This document shows positions 1 to 8,477 of a stretch of DNA of 64,000 bases, piece by piece. Origin of the DNA: Cellulomonas gelida (GTDB taxonomy: Bacteria; Actinomycetota; Actinomycetes; Actinomycetales; Cellulomonadaceae). The stretch is taken from positions 186,001 through 250,000 of the forward strand of contig NZ_BJLQ01000002.1 of the NCBI RefSeq assembly GCF_006538725.1, in the 5' to 3' direction. Every line of letters begins with the position of its first letter. Position 1 is the stretch's first letter. Under the pieces are notes generated by a model that was given only the letters and a program-made list of their open reading frames with translations, searched no databases and had not been told where the DNA came from. The position numbers were made by a program, and so were the translations under genes.

Positions 1-138
1 GCCGAGCTCGTCGCCCGGGTCGTCGAGCCGACGACGCCCGTGAGCGTGCGCTACGAGCTCACACCCCGCGGCCGCGACCTCATCGAGGCCATGCAACCCC
101 TGGTCCGCTACGGCCACCGCTGGGAGACCAGCCGCTGA
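1..138 (+). CDS. HxlR-type winged-helix transcriptional regulator, C-terminal end only
   Basis: Only the last 45 codons lie in the window, and the gene begins upstream. The visible part carries the HxlR wing and last helix (VRYELTPRGRDLIEAM, then RYGHRWE). HxlR proteins are small MarR-like DNA-binding dimers that often answer to redox or aldehyde stress. The target cannot be told from this fragment. The ligase gene ends on the opposite strand only 7 bases further on, so the two genes converge. Confidence 0.7.
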   Translation, partial: AELVARVVEPTTPVSVRYELTPRGRDLIEAMQPLVRYGHRWETSR

Positions 139-145
139 CCCTCGC

Positions 146-1708
146 TCATCCCTCGGCCCACGCCGCCAGCTCGCGGACCCTCGTGATCGTGTCCGCCTCC
201 GCAGCCGACTTGTCGTCGCGGTAGCGCAGGACGCGTGCGAAGCGCAGCGCGAGGCCGCCCGGGTAGCGCGTCGATCGCTGCACGCCGTCGAACGCGATCT
301 CGACCACCTGCTCCGGGCGAACGGTCACCACCCAGCCGTCGTCGGCCATCTCCAGCTCGCGGAACCGCTCGGTCTGCCAGGCGAGCATCTCGTCGGTCAT
401 GCCCTTGAACGTCTTGCCGAGCATGACGAAGCCGCCGTGCTCGTCCCGTGCGCCGAGGTGGATGTTGGACAGCAGGCCCTGGCGACGGCCCGAGCCTCGT
501 TCGACCGCCAGGACGACGAGGTCGAGGGTGTGCCGCGGCTTGACCTTGACCCACGCCGCGCCTCGCCGGCCCGCCTCGTACGACGAACCAGCCGCCTTGA
601 CGACGACGCCTTCGTGCCCGGCGGCGAGGACTGCGCGCGCGTGCTCCAGCGCCGTCTCCGGATCGGCGGTCACGACGCGGGCGACCCCGAGGCCGGGACG
701 GTCGACCAGGAGGCGGTCGAGGGCGGCCAGGCGCTCGGTGAGGGGACGGTCGAGCAGGTCCTCACCGTCCAGGTGGAGGCAGTCGAAGAAGAACGGCTGC
801 AGCAGCTGCGTCGCAGCGACCTCGGCGTCCCCACTGGCTGCGCGCGCGGCTGTGTCCTGGAACGGCACGGGGCGGCCCGTCCCGTCGACGACCAGCGCCT
901 CCCCGTCGAGGACGAGCCGGTGGGCGGGCAGGGCGCGCACCTGCTCGACGATCTCCGGCACGCGCGCCGTGATGTCGTCGAGCGAGCGCGTGAAGACCGC
1001 GACCTCGTCGTCGGCTCGGTGCACCTGGACCCGGATGCCGTCGAGCTTGGCGTCCACGACCGCCAGGTCGCCGTCCTCGACGTCAGCGACGGTCGTGAGA
1101 GCCGCGGCGACGTCCGGTGCCGACTGCGCGAGCATCGGCCGCACCGGGCGGCCGACCTCGAGCGTGAACGCCGCGAGCGCCTCGCGCGCGGCGGACGGGT
1201 CGGTCGCCGCGAGCGCGGCCTGCGCGACGGGCTCGGTCGCACCCGCGAGCATCGCCGCGCGGCGCACCGACTCGGGCGGCACGCCCGCGGCCTCGGCCAC
1301 CGCGTCCAGCAGCAGCGCGTCGAGCGCACCCTGCCTCACCTCACCGCTGACCAATCTGCCGAGGAAGTCCTGCTCGGGCGCCGTTGCGGCGCCGAACAAC
1401 GCGGCGGCCTCGGCGGCGCGCGCGGTGCCCGAACCCGGTCCGGCGAGCCCAGCCATCCGGGCGAACGCCGCGTCGACGTCCGCGACCTGCAGGCTCGGCT
1501 CGTCGGCCGGTGGCGGCATCGTCCGCAGCGAGCGCCAGCCCAGCCCGGTGCGGCGTTGCCGCAGCTCGCCCGCGAGGTACCGCGCGACGATCGGCACGTC
1601 CGCCGGGGGCGTGCGTCGCAGCAGGTCGACGAGCAGCGCGCGCTTGGCCAGACGTGAACGCGTCGCACCCAGCGCGGACGAGGTCGCGGCGACATCGGCG
1701 AGCAGCAT
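146..1708 (-). CDS. ATP-dependent DNA ligase
   Basis: A 520-residue ligase that would seal nicks using ATP. It resembles the mycobacterial LigB type, an accessory to the NAD-dependent essential ligase. The adenylation motif KLDGIR puts the nucleotide-accepting lysine at about residue 220. Motif III follows (LDGEALVVD, then FFFDCLHLDG near 305-315), then EGVVVK at 365-370 and WVKVKP at 385-390, with an OB-fold domain after that. The first 190 residues form the helical DNA-binding domain. The frame stays open well upstream, but family similarity begins at MLLADVAAT, so the ATG at 1708 is chosen; longer versions would run into the divergent SRPBCC gene. No Ku or polymerase domain is attached. 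Confidence 0.9.
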   Translation of the reverse strand: MLLADVAATSSALGATRSRLAKRALLVDLLRRTPPADVPIVARYLAGELRQRRTGLGWRSLRTMPPPADEPSLQVADVDAAFARMAGLAGPGSGTARAAEAAALFGAATAPEQDFLGRLVSGEVRQGALDALLLDAVAEAAGVPPESVRRAAMLAGATEPVAQAALAATDPSAAREALAAFTLEVGRPVRPMLAQSAPDVAAALTTVADVEDGDLAVVDAKLDGIRVQVHRADDEVAVFTRSLDDITARVPEIVEQVRALPAHRLVLDGEALVVDGTGRPVPFQDTAARAASGDAEVAATQLLQPFFFDCLHLDGEDLLDRPLTERLAALDRLLVDRPGLGVARVVTADPETALEHARAVLAAGHEGVVVKAAGSSYEAGRRGAAWVKVKPRHTLDLVVLAVERGSGRRQGLLSNIHLGARDEHGGFVMLGKTFKGMTDEMLAWQTERFRELEMADDGWVVTVRPEQVVEIAFDGVQRSTRYPGGLALRFARVLRYRDDKSAAEADTITRVRELAAWAEG

Positions 1709-1867
1709 GCGGGCATCCTGCACCCGCCCACCCACACCGGCCACCGGCGTCGAGAGACGGCCGGGGCCGCGCTCGGGATCGCGCGGATCTCGCCCGGCGG
1801 GACCGCCGCCTCGCGCGCCGGGACGTTCGTCGCTCGCGCGGACCTCCTCCCAGGGGTCCACTGGAGC

Positions 1868-2479
1868 ATGCGCGCTCCCACACCCCGTGCCGTGGGCCTC
1901 CTCACGGCGGCCGCCGCCGTGGCGCTGATCCCCCTCGCCCGCACGTGGGGCCTGCAGTGGGGCGCCAGCGAGGACGAGCTCGACACCGGCCTCGCCGGCG
2001 ACGACGTCGTCCCCGTGCCGAGCCTCGTCGCGACGCGTGCCATCACGATCGACGCACCCGCCGAACGCGTCTGGCCCTGGCTGGTGCAGCTCGGTCAGGG
2101 TCGTGGCGGGTTCTACTCCTACGACTGGCTGGAGAACCTGCTCGGGCTGGAGATCCACTCCGCGAACCGCATCGAGGACCGCTGGCAGGGCCTCGCACCG
2201 GGCGATGAGGTGCATCTCGCCAAGAGCGCCGCGCTCGCCGTGACGATCGTCGACCCGCCGCGCGCCCTGGTGCTGACCGCCCCCGACGCGAGCTTCAGCT
2301 GGGCGTTCACGCTCCATCCGGGCCGCGACCGCTCCACGCGACTCGTCGTGCGCGAGCGCTACGCGCGGCCGCGGTGGTGGGCCGTCCCGGTCAACGAGGT
2401 CGTCGGCTCGGTCAGCACCGTGATGTCGCGACGCATGCTGATCGGCATCCGAGACCGCGCCGAGAAGGCCGTGCGCTGA
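1868..2479 (+). CDS. SRPBCC-family (polyketide cyclase-like) protein with N-terminal membrane helix
   Basis: This 203-residue protein starts with a hydrophobic segment (about residues 8-25) that should anchor or export it. An SRPBCC/START-like fold follows from about residue 50: AITIDAPAERVWPWLVQLGQGRGGFYSYDWLEN is the usual opening of this fold, quoted here only as a position guide to residues 58-90. Such proteins bind hydrophobic ligands in a deep pocket; the ligand is unknown. TGGAG lies just before the ATG. It is divergent from the DNA ligase, with 159 bases between them that must hold both promoters. Specific function cannot be inferred. Confidence 0.75.
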   Translation: MRAPTPRAVGLLTAAAAVALIPLARTWGLQWGASEDELDTGLAGDDVVPVPSLVATRAITIDAPAERVWPWLVQLGQGRGGFYSYDWLENLLGLEIHSANRIEDRWQGLAPGDEVHLAKSAALAVTIVDPPRALVLTAPDASFSWAFTLHPGRDRSTRLVVRERYARPRWWAVPVNEVVGSVSTVMSRRMLIGIRDRAEKAVR

Positions 2480-2522
2480 CCCTCCTGCGGTGCGTGTCGG
2501 TGGTCGGTGGCTTACTGGCTCC

Positions 2523-3080
2523 ATGACCACTCTCCAGGGACGAGCCGCCACAGCGCTGCTCGTGATCGACATGCAGAACGGCGTCGCGAGCGGGCTCCAC
2601 GCGCGCGACGAGGTCGTCGCGACGATCGACGGGCTCGTCACCCGCGCTCGCGCACAGGGCACGCCGGTCGTGTGGGTGCGCCACCAGTCCGACGAGCTGC
2701 CCGAGGGCAGTGACGTGTGGCAGCTCATCCCCGAGCTCACGCCCGCGCCCGACGAGGTGATCGTCGACAAGCGGTACGGCGACTCGTTCGAGGACACCCC
2801 TCTCGAGGCCGAGCTCGCAGCTCGCAAGGTCGGCAGGCTCGTCGTGTCCGGCGCCCAGACGGACGCGTGCGTCCGGGCGACGCTGCACGGCGGGTTCGTG
2901 CGGGGCTACGACGTCACCCTTGTGTCCGACGCGCACAGCACCGAGGACCTCACGGCCTGGGGCGCACCGCCCCCCGACCTGGTGGTGTCGCACGCGAACC
3001 TCTACTGGCAGTTCCAGGACGGCCCCGGGCGGACCGCCACGGTCGAGTCGTCCGACGAGGTCGACCTGACCAGCGCCTGA
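2523..3080 (+). CDS. Isochorismatase-family cysteine hydrolase
   Basis: A 185-residue single-domain hydrolase of the isochorismatase/nicotinamidase superfamily, cytoplasmic. The catalytic triad can be read directly: Asp16 in LLVIDMQNG, Lys83 in IVDKRYGDSF and Cys116 in SGAQTDACVRATLHGG, with the expected spacing. The superfamily cleaves amide or vinyl-ether bonds in small metabolites; the substrate here is open, and the sequence does not match nicotinamidase closely because the metal-binding DxHxxxH loop is not evident. A start at 2490 is possible, but the ATG at 2523 begins just before the core strand. It converges with dnaE2 across a hairpin. Confidence 0.85.
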   Translation: MTTLQGRAATALLVIDMQNGVASGLHARDEVVATIDGLVTRARAQGTPVVWVRHQSDELPEGSDVWQLIPELTPAPDEVIVDKRYGDSFEDTPLEAELAARKVGRLVVSGAQTDACVRATLHGGFVRGYDVTLVSDAHSTEDLTAWGAPPPDLVVSHANLYWQFQDGPGRTATVESSDEVDLTSA

Positions 3081-3089
3081 ACGGGCGAG

Positions 3090-3127
3090 CGCCGAGCCTG
3101 CGCCCGCCCCTGCTCGCAGGCTCGGCG
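3090..3127. terminator. Bidirectional hairpin between convergent genes
   Basis: A perfect 13-bp inverted repeat (left arm 3090-3102, right arm 3115-3127) with a 12-nt loop sits 10 bases after the cysteine hydrolase stop and 30 bases before the dnaE2 stop. There is no T-tract on either side, as is common for actinobacterial terminators. Confidence 0.7.
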
Positions 3128-3157
3128 TGGGCCGGCCTCGGCGCAGGTCGAGCGCGC

Positions 3158-6100
3158 TCACTGGAAGTCGCGTGACGTCGACCGGACCTTGAGCGACAAC
3201 GGGGCCAGGTGCTCGGCGACGAGGTTCGTCGCCCCGTCCTGCCGTTCCAGCAACCCGCGCACGACCATCGCGCGGCTCGTGCGCGCGGTGCGCCGGAACC
3301 GTTGCCACAGACCCGCCGAGCAGACGATGTTGAGCAGCCCGGTCTCGTCCTCCAGCGACAGGAACGTGACACCGCCGGCCGTGCCGGGTCGCTGCCGGTG
3401 GGTGACGACCCCGGCGACCGCGACCCGTCGCCCCGTCTCGTGCCGGTACGCCTGCTCGACCCGCAGCACCCCGGCGGCGTCGAGCCCGTCGCGCACGAAC
3501 TGCGTCGGGTAGGAGTCGACCGACACCCCCGTCGCCCACACGTCGGCCGTCGCGGTCTCCACCGGGCTCAGCCCGGGCAGCGTGGGTGCGCTGACACCGA
3601 CGCTGACGCCAGGCAGCGTCTGCGGGTTCTCCTGCGCGAGCGCACCCGCCGCCCACAGCGCCTCGCGGCGCGTCACGCCGAGACCGTCGAGCGCGCCCGC
3701 CGTGGCGAGCGCCTCGAGCTGGCCGGTCGTCAGCCGGACCCGGCGGACGAGGTCGCGCTGGTCGGCGAACGGTCCGCGTGCCTCCCGCTCCTCGACGATC
3801 TGCTCCGCGAGCGCGGTGCTGATCCCCCGCACCGCCGCGAGCCCGATCCGCACCGCGAGCGACCGCGCCGGCCGGTCGACGCCCTCCCTGCTCGAACCGC
3901 TGCTCGTGCGGACGCCCGGCTGCGGGGTCGGGCCGGTGCCGCTGGGACGCGGGACCAGCCGCGGCTCTCCTCCGGGTGGCGTGGGCCCGACGCGTTCGAC
4001 GGTCGCGGCGGCCCCCGACTGCTGCACGTCGGGGCGCAGCACCTCGATGCCGTGCCGGCGCGCGTCGGCGGCCAGGCTCTGCGGTGAGTAGAACCCCATG
4101 GGCTGGGCCGCCAGCAGGCCCGCGTAGAACGCCGCGGGATGGTGGACCTTGAGCCAGGCGCTCGCATAGACGAGGAACGCGAACGAGTAGGCGTGCGACT
4201 CGGGGAAGCCGAAGTCCGCGAAGGCCTTGAGCTTGTCGAAGATCTGCTCGCCGGTCTCCCGCGAGATGCCGTGCGAGGCCATGCCGGTCATCAGGCGTTC
4301 CTTGAGCGCGAGCATCCGCTCGGTCGACCGCTTCGAGCCCATCGCACGGCGCAGCTGGTCGGCCTCGGCGGGGGTGAAGTCCGCGACGTCGATCGCCATC
4401 TGCATGAGCTGCTCCTGGAACAGCGGCACCCCGAGCGTCTTGCGCAACGAGGGCTCGAGCAGCGGGTGCAGGTAGGTCACCTCCTGGCGCCCGCGCGCGC
4501 GCTCGATGTACGGGTGCACGGAGTTGCCCTGGATCGGGCCGGGGCGGATGAGCGCGACCTCGATGACGATGTCGTAGAACGTCTGCGGACGCAGCCGCGG
4601 CAACGTGCCCATCTGGGCGCGCGACTCCACCTGGAACACCCCGACCGTGTCCGCCTCGCTCAGCAGCTCGTAGACCAGCGGGTCGTCCTGCGGTAGCGCG
4701 TGCAGGTCCAGGTCTGGCCCGCCGTGATCACGCACGGAGGTGAACGCGATCCGCAGCGCGGTGAGCATGCCCAGCCCGAGCAGGTCGAACTTGACCAGCC
4801 CGGCGTCGGCGCAGTCCTCCTTGTCCCACTGCAGGACCGTGCGGCCCGGCATGCGCGCCCACTCGACCGGGCAGACCTCGATCACCGGGCGGTCGCACAT
4901 GACCATGCCGCCCGAGTGGATCCCGAGGTGCCGGGGCAGGCGCAGGAACCGCTCGGCCAGGTCGATGACCTGGTCCGGGATCTCGCCCTCCGCGTCGGCG
5001 GACGGCGGCAGGCGCGACGGGACGACGTCGTGCCCGTCGGCCGTCGCGAGACCCGGCACCTCGTCGCCCTTGCGTCCTCGTGCCGGTGCCGACGACGAGC
5101 GCGGACCACCCGGGGTGCCCGAGACCCACTGCGCTCCGCGCGCCTCGGCACGCAGCTGTCTCCCGGTGACGACCGGCAACGGTCCCGAGTGACCGGTGTG
5201 CGGGCGCTCCTCGCGTGCGACGCTCGCCGCCGGAGTCGACGGGTCGGGCGCGGCCGGCGTCGGTGCGGCGCGCAGGCTCCCCCAGCGCTCGATGGACTTC
5301 GCCCACGCGTCCTGCTGACCCGCGTCGTACCCGAGTGCCCGGGCGGCGTCGCGCACCGCCGAGCGCGGCCGGTAGGAGATCACGTTGGCCACCTGCGCGG
5401 CGTGCGTGCGGCCGTGCCGCGCGTAGACGTGCTGGATGACCTCCTCCCGCCGCGCGGACTCGATGTCGACGTCGATGTCCGGTGGCCCGTCGCGCTCGGG
5501 GGCCAGGAAGCGCTCGAACAGCAGGCCGTGGTGCACGGCGTCCACCGCGGTGACGCGCAGCGCGTAGCAGACCGCCGAGTTCGCGGCCGACCCTCGGCCC
5601 TGCGCCATGATCCCGTTGTCGCGGCAGAACGTGACCAGGTCGTAGACCACCAGGAAGTAGCCCGGGAAGCCGAGCTCCTCAATCACGCGCAGCTCGTGCT
5701 CGAGCTGCGCGTACGCCCCGGGGACACGCTCGTGCTCGGGCGGTCCGTACAGCTCGAGCGCACCCTGCCGGACCAGCTCGCGCAACCAGGTCGCCTCGGT
5801 GTGGCCGGGCGGCACCGGGTACGGCGGCAGCGACGGCGCGACGAGCTTGAGGTCGAACGCGCACTGCGCCGCGAGGTCGGCGGCGGTCGTCACGGCGTCC
5901 GGGTAGCGCCGGTGCAGCCGCAGCATCTCCGTGGCCGAGCGCAGGTGAGCCCCCGGTCCCGCCGGCAGCCAGCCGTCGAGGTCGTGCAACGACGAGCGCG
6001 CGCGCACCGCCGCGAGCGCGGCGGCCAGGTCGGCGTCGCGCGGGGTCGCCTGGTGCGCGGCGGTGGTCGCGACGAGGGGCAGCCCGGCGTCGCGCGCGAG

Positions 6101-6787
6101 CATGGCCAGCGCGTCCGCGCGCTCGTCGTCGTACGCGTCACCGGCGGCCGTCAGCTCGACCGCGACGTTGTCCCGTCCGAACAGGGCGACGAGCCGGTCG
6201 AGCTCCCGGGCCGCTGCGGCCGCACCGCCGGGCGCGACGGGGACCACGCCCGACGGGTCTCCACCCGCGAGCGCGCGCCGCACGGCACCCTTGCGGCACC
6301 CCGTCAGCACGAGCCACTGGCCCGCCGCGGCCTCGGCCAGCGACTCCAGGTGGTACTCCGCGGCACCCTTGCGCCCGGTGTCCAGGTGTCCCTGTGCGAT
6401 GGCCCGGGACAGCGACCGATAGCCGTCCGGGCCGCGTGCGAGGACCAGCAGGTGAGTCGAGCGCGGGTCCGGCACGCCCGTCGGCTCGTCGAGCACGCCG
6501 GGCCCCGGTGGCGGTGCGGGTTCGCGCCCGTGCCGGCGCGCGTCGGGTGCCGGCAGGTGCAGCTCGGCACCGAAGACCGTGTCCACCCCGACCCTGCGTG
6601 CGGCCTCGGAGAACCGCACGACGCCGTAGAGGCCGTCGTGGTCGGTGAGCGCGAGCGCGGTCAGCCCGAGGCGTGCGGCCTCGGCCGCCAGCTCCTCGGG
6701 CTGACTCGCGCCGTCGAGAAAGCTGAACGCCGAGTGCGCGTGCAGCTCGGCGTAGCGCGGCCCGCCTGGCCGGGTCCGCTCAGTCAT
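3158..6787 (-). CDS. dnaE2: Error-prone DNA polymerase III alpha subunit DnaE2
   Basis: A C-family polymerase of 1209 residues that carries out error-prone synthesis across damaged DNA together with ImuA and ImuB. It opens with a PHP domain (YAELHAHSAFSFLDGAS, LALTDHDGLYG). The catalytic aspartates lie in PDIDVDIE at about 436-443, followed by palm and fingers blocks such as RPGPIQGNSVHPYIERA and the C-terminal HhH and OB domains. DnaE2 proteins usually have about 1050-1100 residues. The surplus here lies in two Pro/Ser/Gly-rich stretches, at about residues 505-600 and 920-972. Its ATG overlaps the imuB stop by 8 bases, so translation is probably coupled. It is the last gene of the SOS cassette. 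Confidence 0.95.
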   Translation of the reverse strand: MTERTRPGGPRYAELHAHSAFSFLDGASQPEELAAEAARLGLTALALTDHDGLYGVVRFSEAARRVGVDTVFGAELHLPAPDARRHGREPAPPPGPGVLDEPTGVPDPRSTHLLVLARGPDGYRSLSRAIAQGHLDTGRKGAAEYHLESLAEAAAGQWLVLTGCRKGAVRRALAGGDPSGVVPVAPGGAAAAARELDRLVALFGRDNVAVELTAAGDAYDDERADALAMLARDAGLPLVATTAAHQATPRDADLAAALAAVRARSSLHDLDGWLPAGPGAHLRSATEMLRLHRRYPDAVTTAADLAAQCAFDLKLVAPSLPPYPVPPGHTEATWLRELVRQGALELYGPPEHERVPGAYAQLEHELRVIEELGFPGYFLVVYDLVTFCRDNGIMAQGRGSAANSAVCYALRVTAVDAVHHGLLFERFLAPERDGPPDIDVDIESARREEVIQHVYARHGRTHAAQVANVISYRPRSAVRDAARALGYDAGQQDAWAKSIERWGSLRAAPTPAAPDPSTPAASVAREERPHTGHSGPLPVVTGRQLRAEARGAQWVSGTPGGPRSSSAPARGRKGDEVPGLATADGHDVVPSRLPPSADAEGEIPDQVIDLAERFLRLPRHLGIHSGGMVMCDRPVIEVCPVEWARMPGRTVLQWDKEDCADAGLVKFDLLGLGMLTALRIAFTSVRDHGGPDLDLHALPQDDPLVYELLSEADTVGVFQVESRAQMGTLPRLRPQTFYDIVIEVALIRPGPIQGNSVHPYIERARGRQEVTYLHPLLEPSLRKTLGVPLFQEQLMQMAIDVADFTPAEADQLRRAMGSKRSTERMLALKERLMTGMASHGISRETGEQIFDKLKAFADFGFPESHAYSFAFLVYASAWLKVHHPAAFYAGLLAAQPMGFYSPQSLAADARRHGIEVLRPDVQQSGAAATVERVGPTPPGGEPRLVPRPSGTGPTPQPGVRTSSGSSREGVDRPARSLAVRIGLAAVRGISTALAEQIVEEREARGPFADQRDLVRRVRLTTGQLEALATAGALDGLGVTRREALWAAGALAQENPQTLPGVSVGVSAPTLPGLSPVETATADVWATGVSVDSYPTQFVRDGLDAAGVLRVEQAYRHETGRRVAVAGVVTHRQRPGTAGGVTFLSLEDETGLLNIVCSAGLWQRFRRTARTSRAMVVRGLLERQDGATNLVAEHLAPLSLKVRSTSRDFQ

Positions 6788-8477
6788 AGCGCGCCTCGCA
6801 CGCCCACCCCGTGGGCGTCGCGGTGAGCAGCGCCGCAGGCTCGTCGTCGAACGTCATCTGCACGTGCCCGCGCACCACCGCGGGACCGGCCTGGTCCTGC
6901 GCCCACCAGCGACTCATGAGCAGCCACGGCCCCGCCCACCCGGTGACACGCGACCGTCGACCGGCGCCCCACACCACCCACGTGGGCACGCCGCTGAACC
7001 CGGCGCGCGCGTCGAGGACCACCGGGGCGCCCGCCGCGTCGTGCACCTGCACCGACTCGGGCTCCGGCAGCACGGTGGCGGGCGCGGGTGCCGGCAACCG
7101 GCCGGGCCACGGCCGGTCCAGAGGACGCTCGGGGTCGCTCTGGTCGCCCCACGGACGCACGTGGACCTGCTCGCGCACGTCACGCCCGCCCTGCACCGTG
7201 GCCGTGAGCAGCCCCGAGCCTCCGACGATGCTCTGCGCCCGGTCCAGCACGCGGTGCGCGCGCAGGTCGCCGCCGGACGGCCCGCCCCACAGGCGGCCCT
7301 GCTCGACGCCCGCGGGCGCGACGTCGAGCGCTGTGACCGACAGGCGGACCAGCGTGACCGACGGCGTGTCCTCGGGGTGCGGGTCCCACTCCGGCGCCTC
7401 GGGGCCGGTGGCGGCCGCCAGGTCCGCCGACGACTGCCGGCGGGTGCGCGCGTCGAGCCGGCGCGAGCGCGCGGTCGTCACGGCCGTGGTGGTGAGCCAG
7501 CTCTCGAGCTGCCAGCGGATGCGGTCGGTGATGCGCGACGGCGACAGCCCGCCCCACCCGCCGAGGTCGGTGCGCCACACCCGGACCAGGTCGACGCCCT
7601 CGTCGGTGCGGGCCGCGATCTCCAGCCGTCCGCACGTCAACCCGCGCGCGACGAGCATCGCGTGCAGGTCCTCGGCCAGCCGACGACCCGCGAACGTCGC
7701 GGTGTCCACGCGGTCCACCGGCGGGTCCAGCTCGGCGCTGACGTCGAGGTCCGCCTCCGGGCGACGACGCACGGGAGGACGCTCGTCGTCGCCGCGCGCA
7801 AGCAGGTGCGCCCACACCCCGAGGCGGCCGAACCGCGCGTGCACGTCCGCGGACGGCAGCGCCGCGAGCTGGCCGAGCCGACGAAGGCCCAGTCGGTGCA
7901 GCAGGTCGACGAGCTCGTCGACCTGGCCTGAGCCCTCCTGCGTGACCGCCGCGAAGGCGAGCTCGGTCATCGGCCGGGATGCCAGGAACTGCGGCGAGCC
8001 CCCCGGCGGGACCCACGCGCCGATGCGTGCGGCCACGACGGCGGCGAGCAGCCCGTCGGCCGTCCCGACCGCGCACTCGTGCCCGGTGCCCTGCGCGACG
8101 GCCTCGACGAGCCGTTCCGCGAGTGCGTCCTCCGAGCCGTGGTACCGACTGGCACCACCGGCGGGCAGCAGGAGCAGGCCGGGCCGGACCACCTCGAGGC
8201 CGGCCACCACGGTCTCGGCGGCCATGGCCACCGGTTCGAACATCCGCACGTCGCGCGCGTCGTCGGCCGGCAGCAGCTCCAGCTCGGGGCAGCAGCCCTG
8301 CGCCTGGCGTCGGCGCATGCCGCGGCGCACCCCCTCGAGCCGCGCCAGCGCGTTGACCGCGCTCACCCGCTGACCGGCGAGCACCGCGGCGGGCAGGTGC
8401 GCGGGGACCTCGAGCGCCGCGACCGCCGCGACGACGGGCCAGTCCGGCACCCACAGGACGGTGGTGCGCGTGCTCAT
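6780..8477 (-). CDS. imuB: ImuB, catalytically dead Y-family polymerase of the mutasome
   Basis: This 565-residue protein has the Y-family polymerase fold but lacks the metal-binding acids: the first motif reads WVPDWPVVAAV instead of a DxDxFFA type, and the SxDE motif is replaced by PAGGASRY. This is what is known for ImuB, which acts as a scaffold rather than a polymerase. A beta-clamp binding motif is visible at residues 393-398 (QGRLWG), comparable to QLPLWG of mycobacterial ImuB. It therefore probably tethers ImuA and DnaE2 to the sliding clamp. Its ATG overlaps the imuA stop by 4 bases, and its end overlaps the dnaE2 start. Confidence 0.92.
   Translation of the reverse strand: MSTRTTVLWVPDWPVVAAVAALEVPAHLPAAVLAGQRVSAVNALARLEGVRRGMRRRQAQGCCPELELLPADDARDVRMFEPVAMAAETVVAGLEVVRPGLLLLPAGGASRYHGSEDALAERLVEAVAQGTGHECAVGTADGLLAAVVAARIGAWVPPGGSPQFLASRPMTELAFAAVTQEGSGQVDELVDLLHRLGLRRLGQLAALPSADVHARFGRLGVWAHLLARGDDERPPVRRRPEADLDVSAELDPPVDRVDTATFAGRRLAEDLHAMLVARGLTCGRLEIAARTDEGVDLVRVWRTDLGGWGGLSPSRITDRIRWQLESWLTTTAVTTARSRRLDARTRRQSSADLAAATGPEAPEWDPHPEDTPSVTLVRLSVTALDVAPAGVEQGRLWGGPSGGDLRAHRVLDRAQSIVGGSGLLTATVQGGRDVREQVHVRPWGDQSDPERPLDRPWPGRLPAPAPATVLPEPESVQVHDAAGAPVVLDARAGFSGVPTWVVWGAGRRSRVTGWAGPWLLMSRWWAQDQAGPAVVRGHVQMTFDDEPAALLTATPTGWACEARYD

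Noticed and set aside
1709-2827. N-terminal extension of the DNA ligase to 893 residues
   Set aside because: The extra part is Arg/His/Gly-rich shadow translation opposite the SRPBCC and hydrolase genes; ligase similarity starts at 1708.
4700-6826. 708-codon plus-strand open frame opposite dnaE2
   Set aside because: Typical antisense composition; dnaE2 on the other strand is complete.
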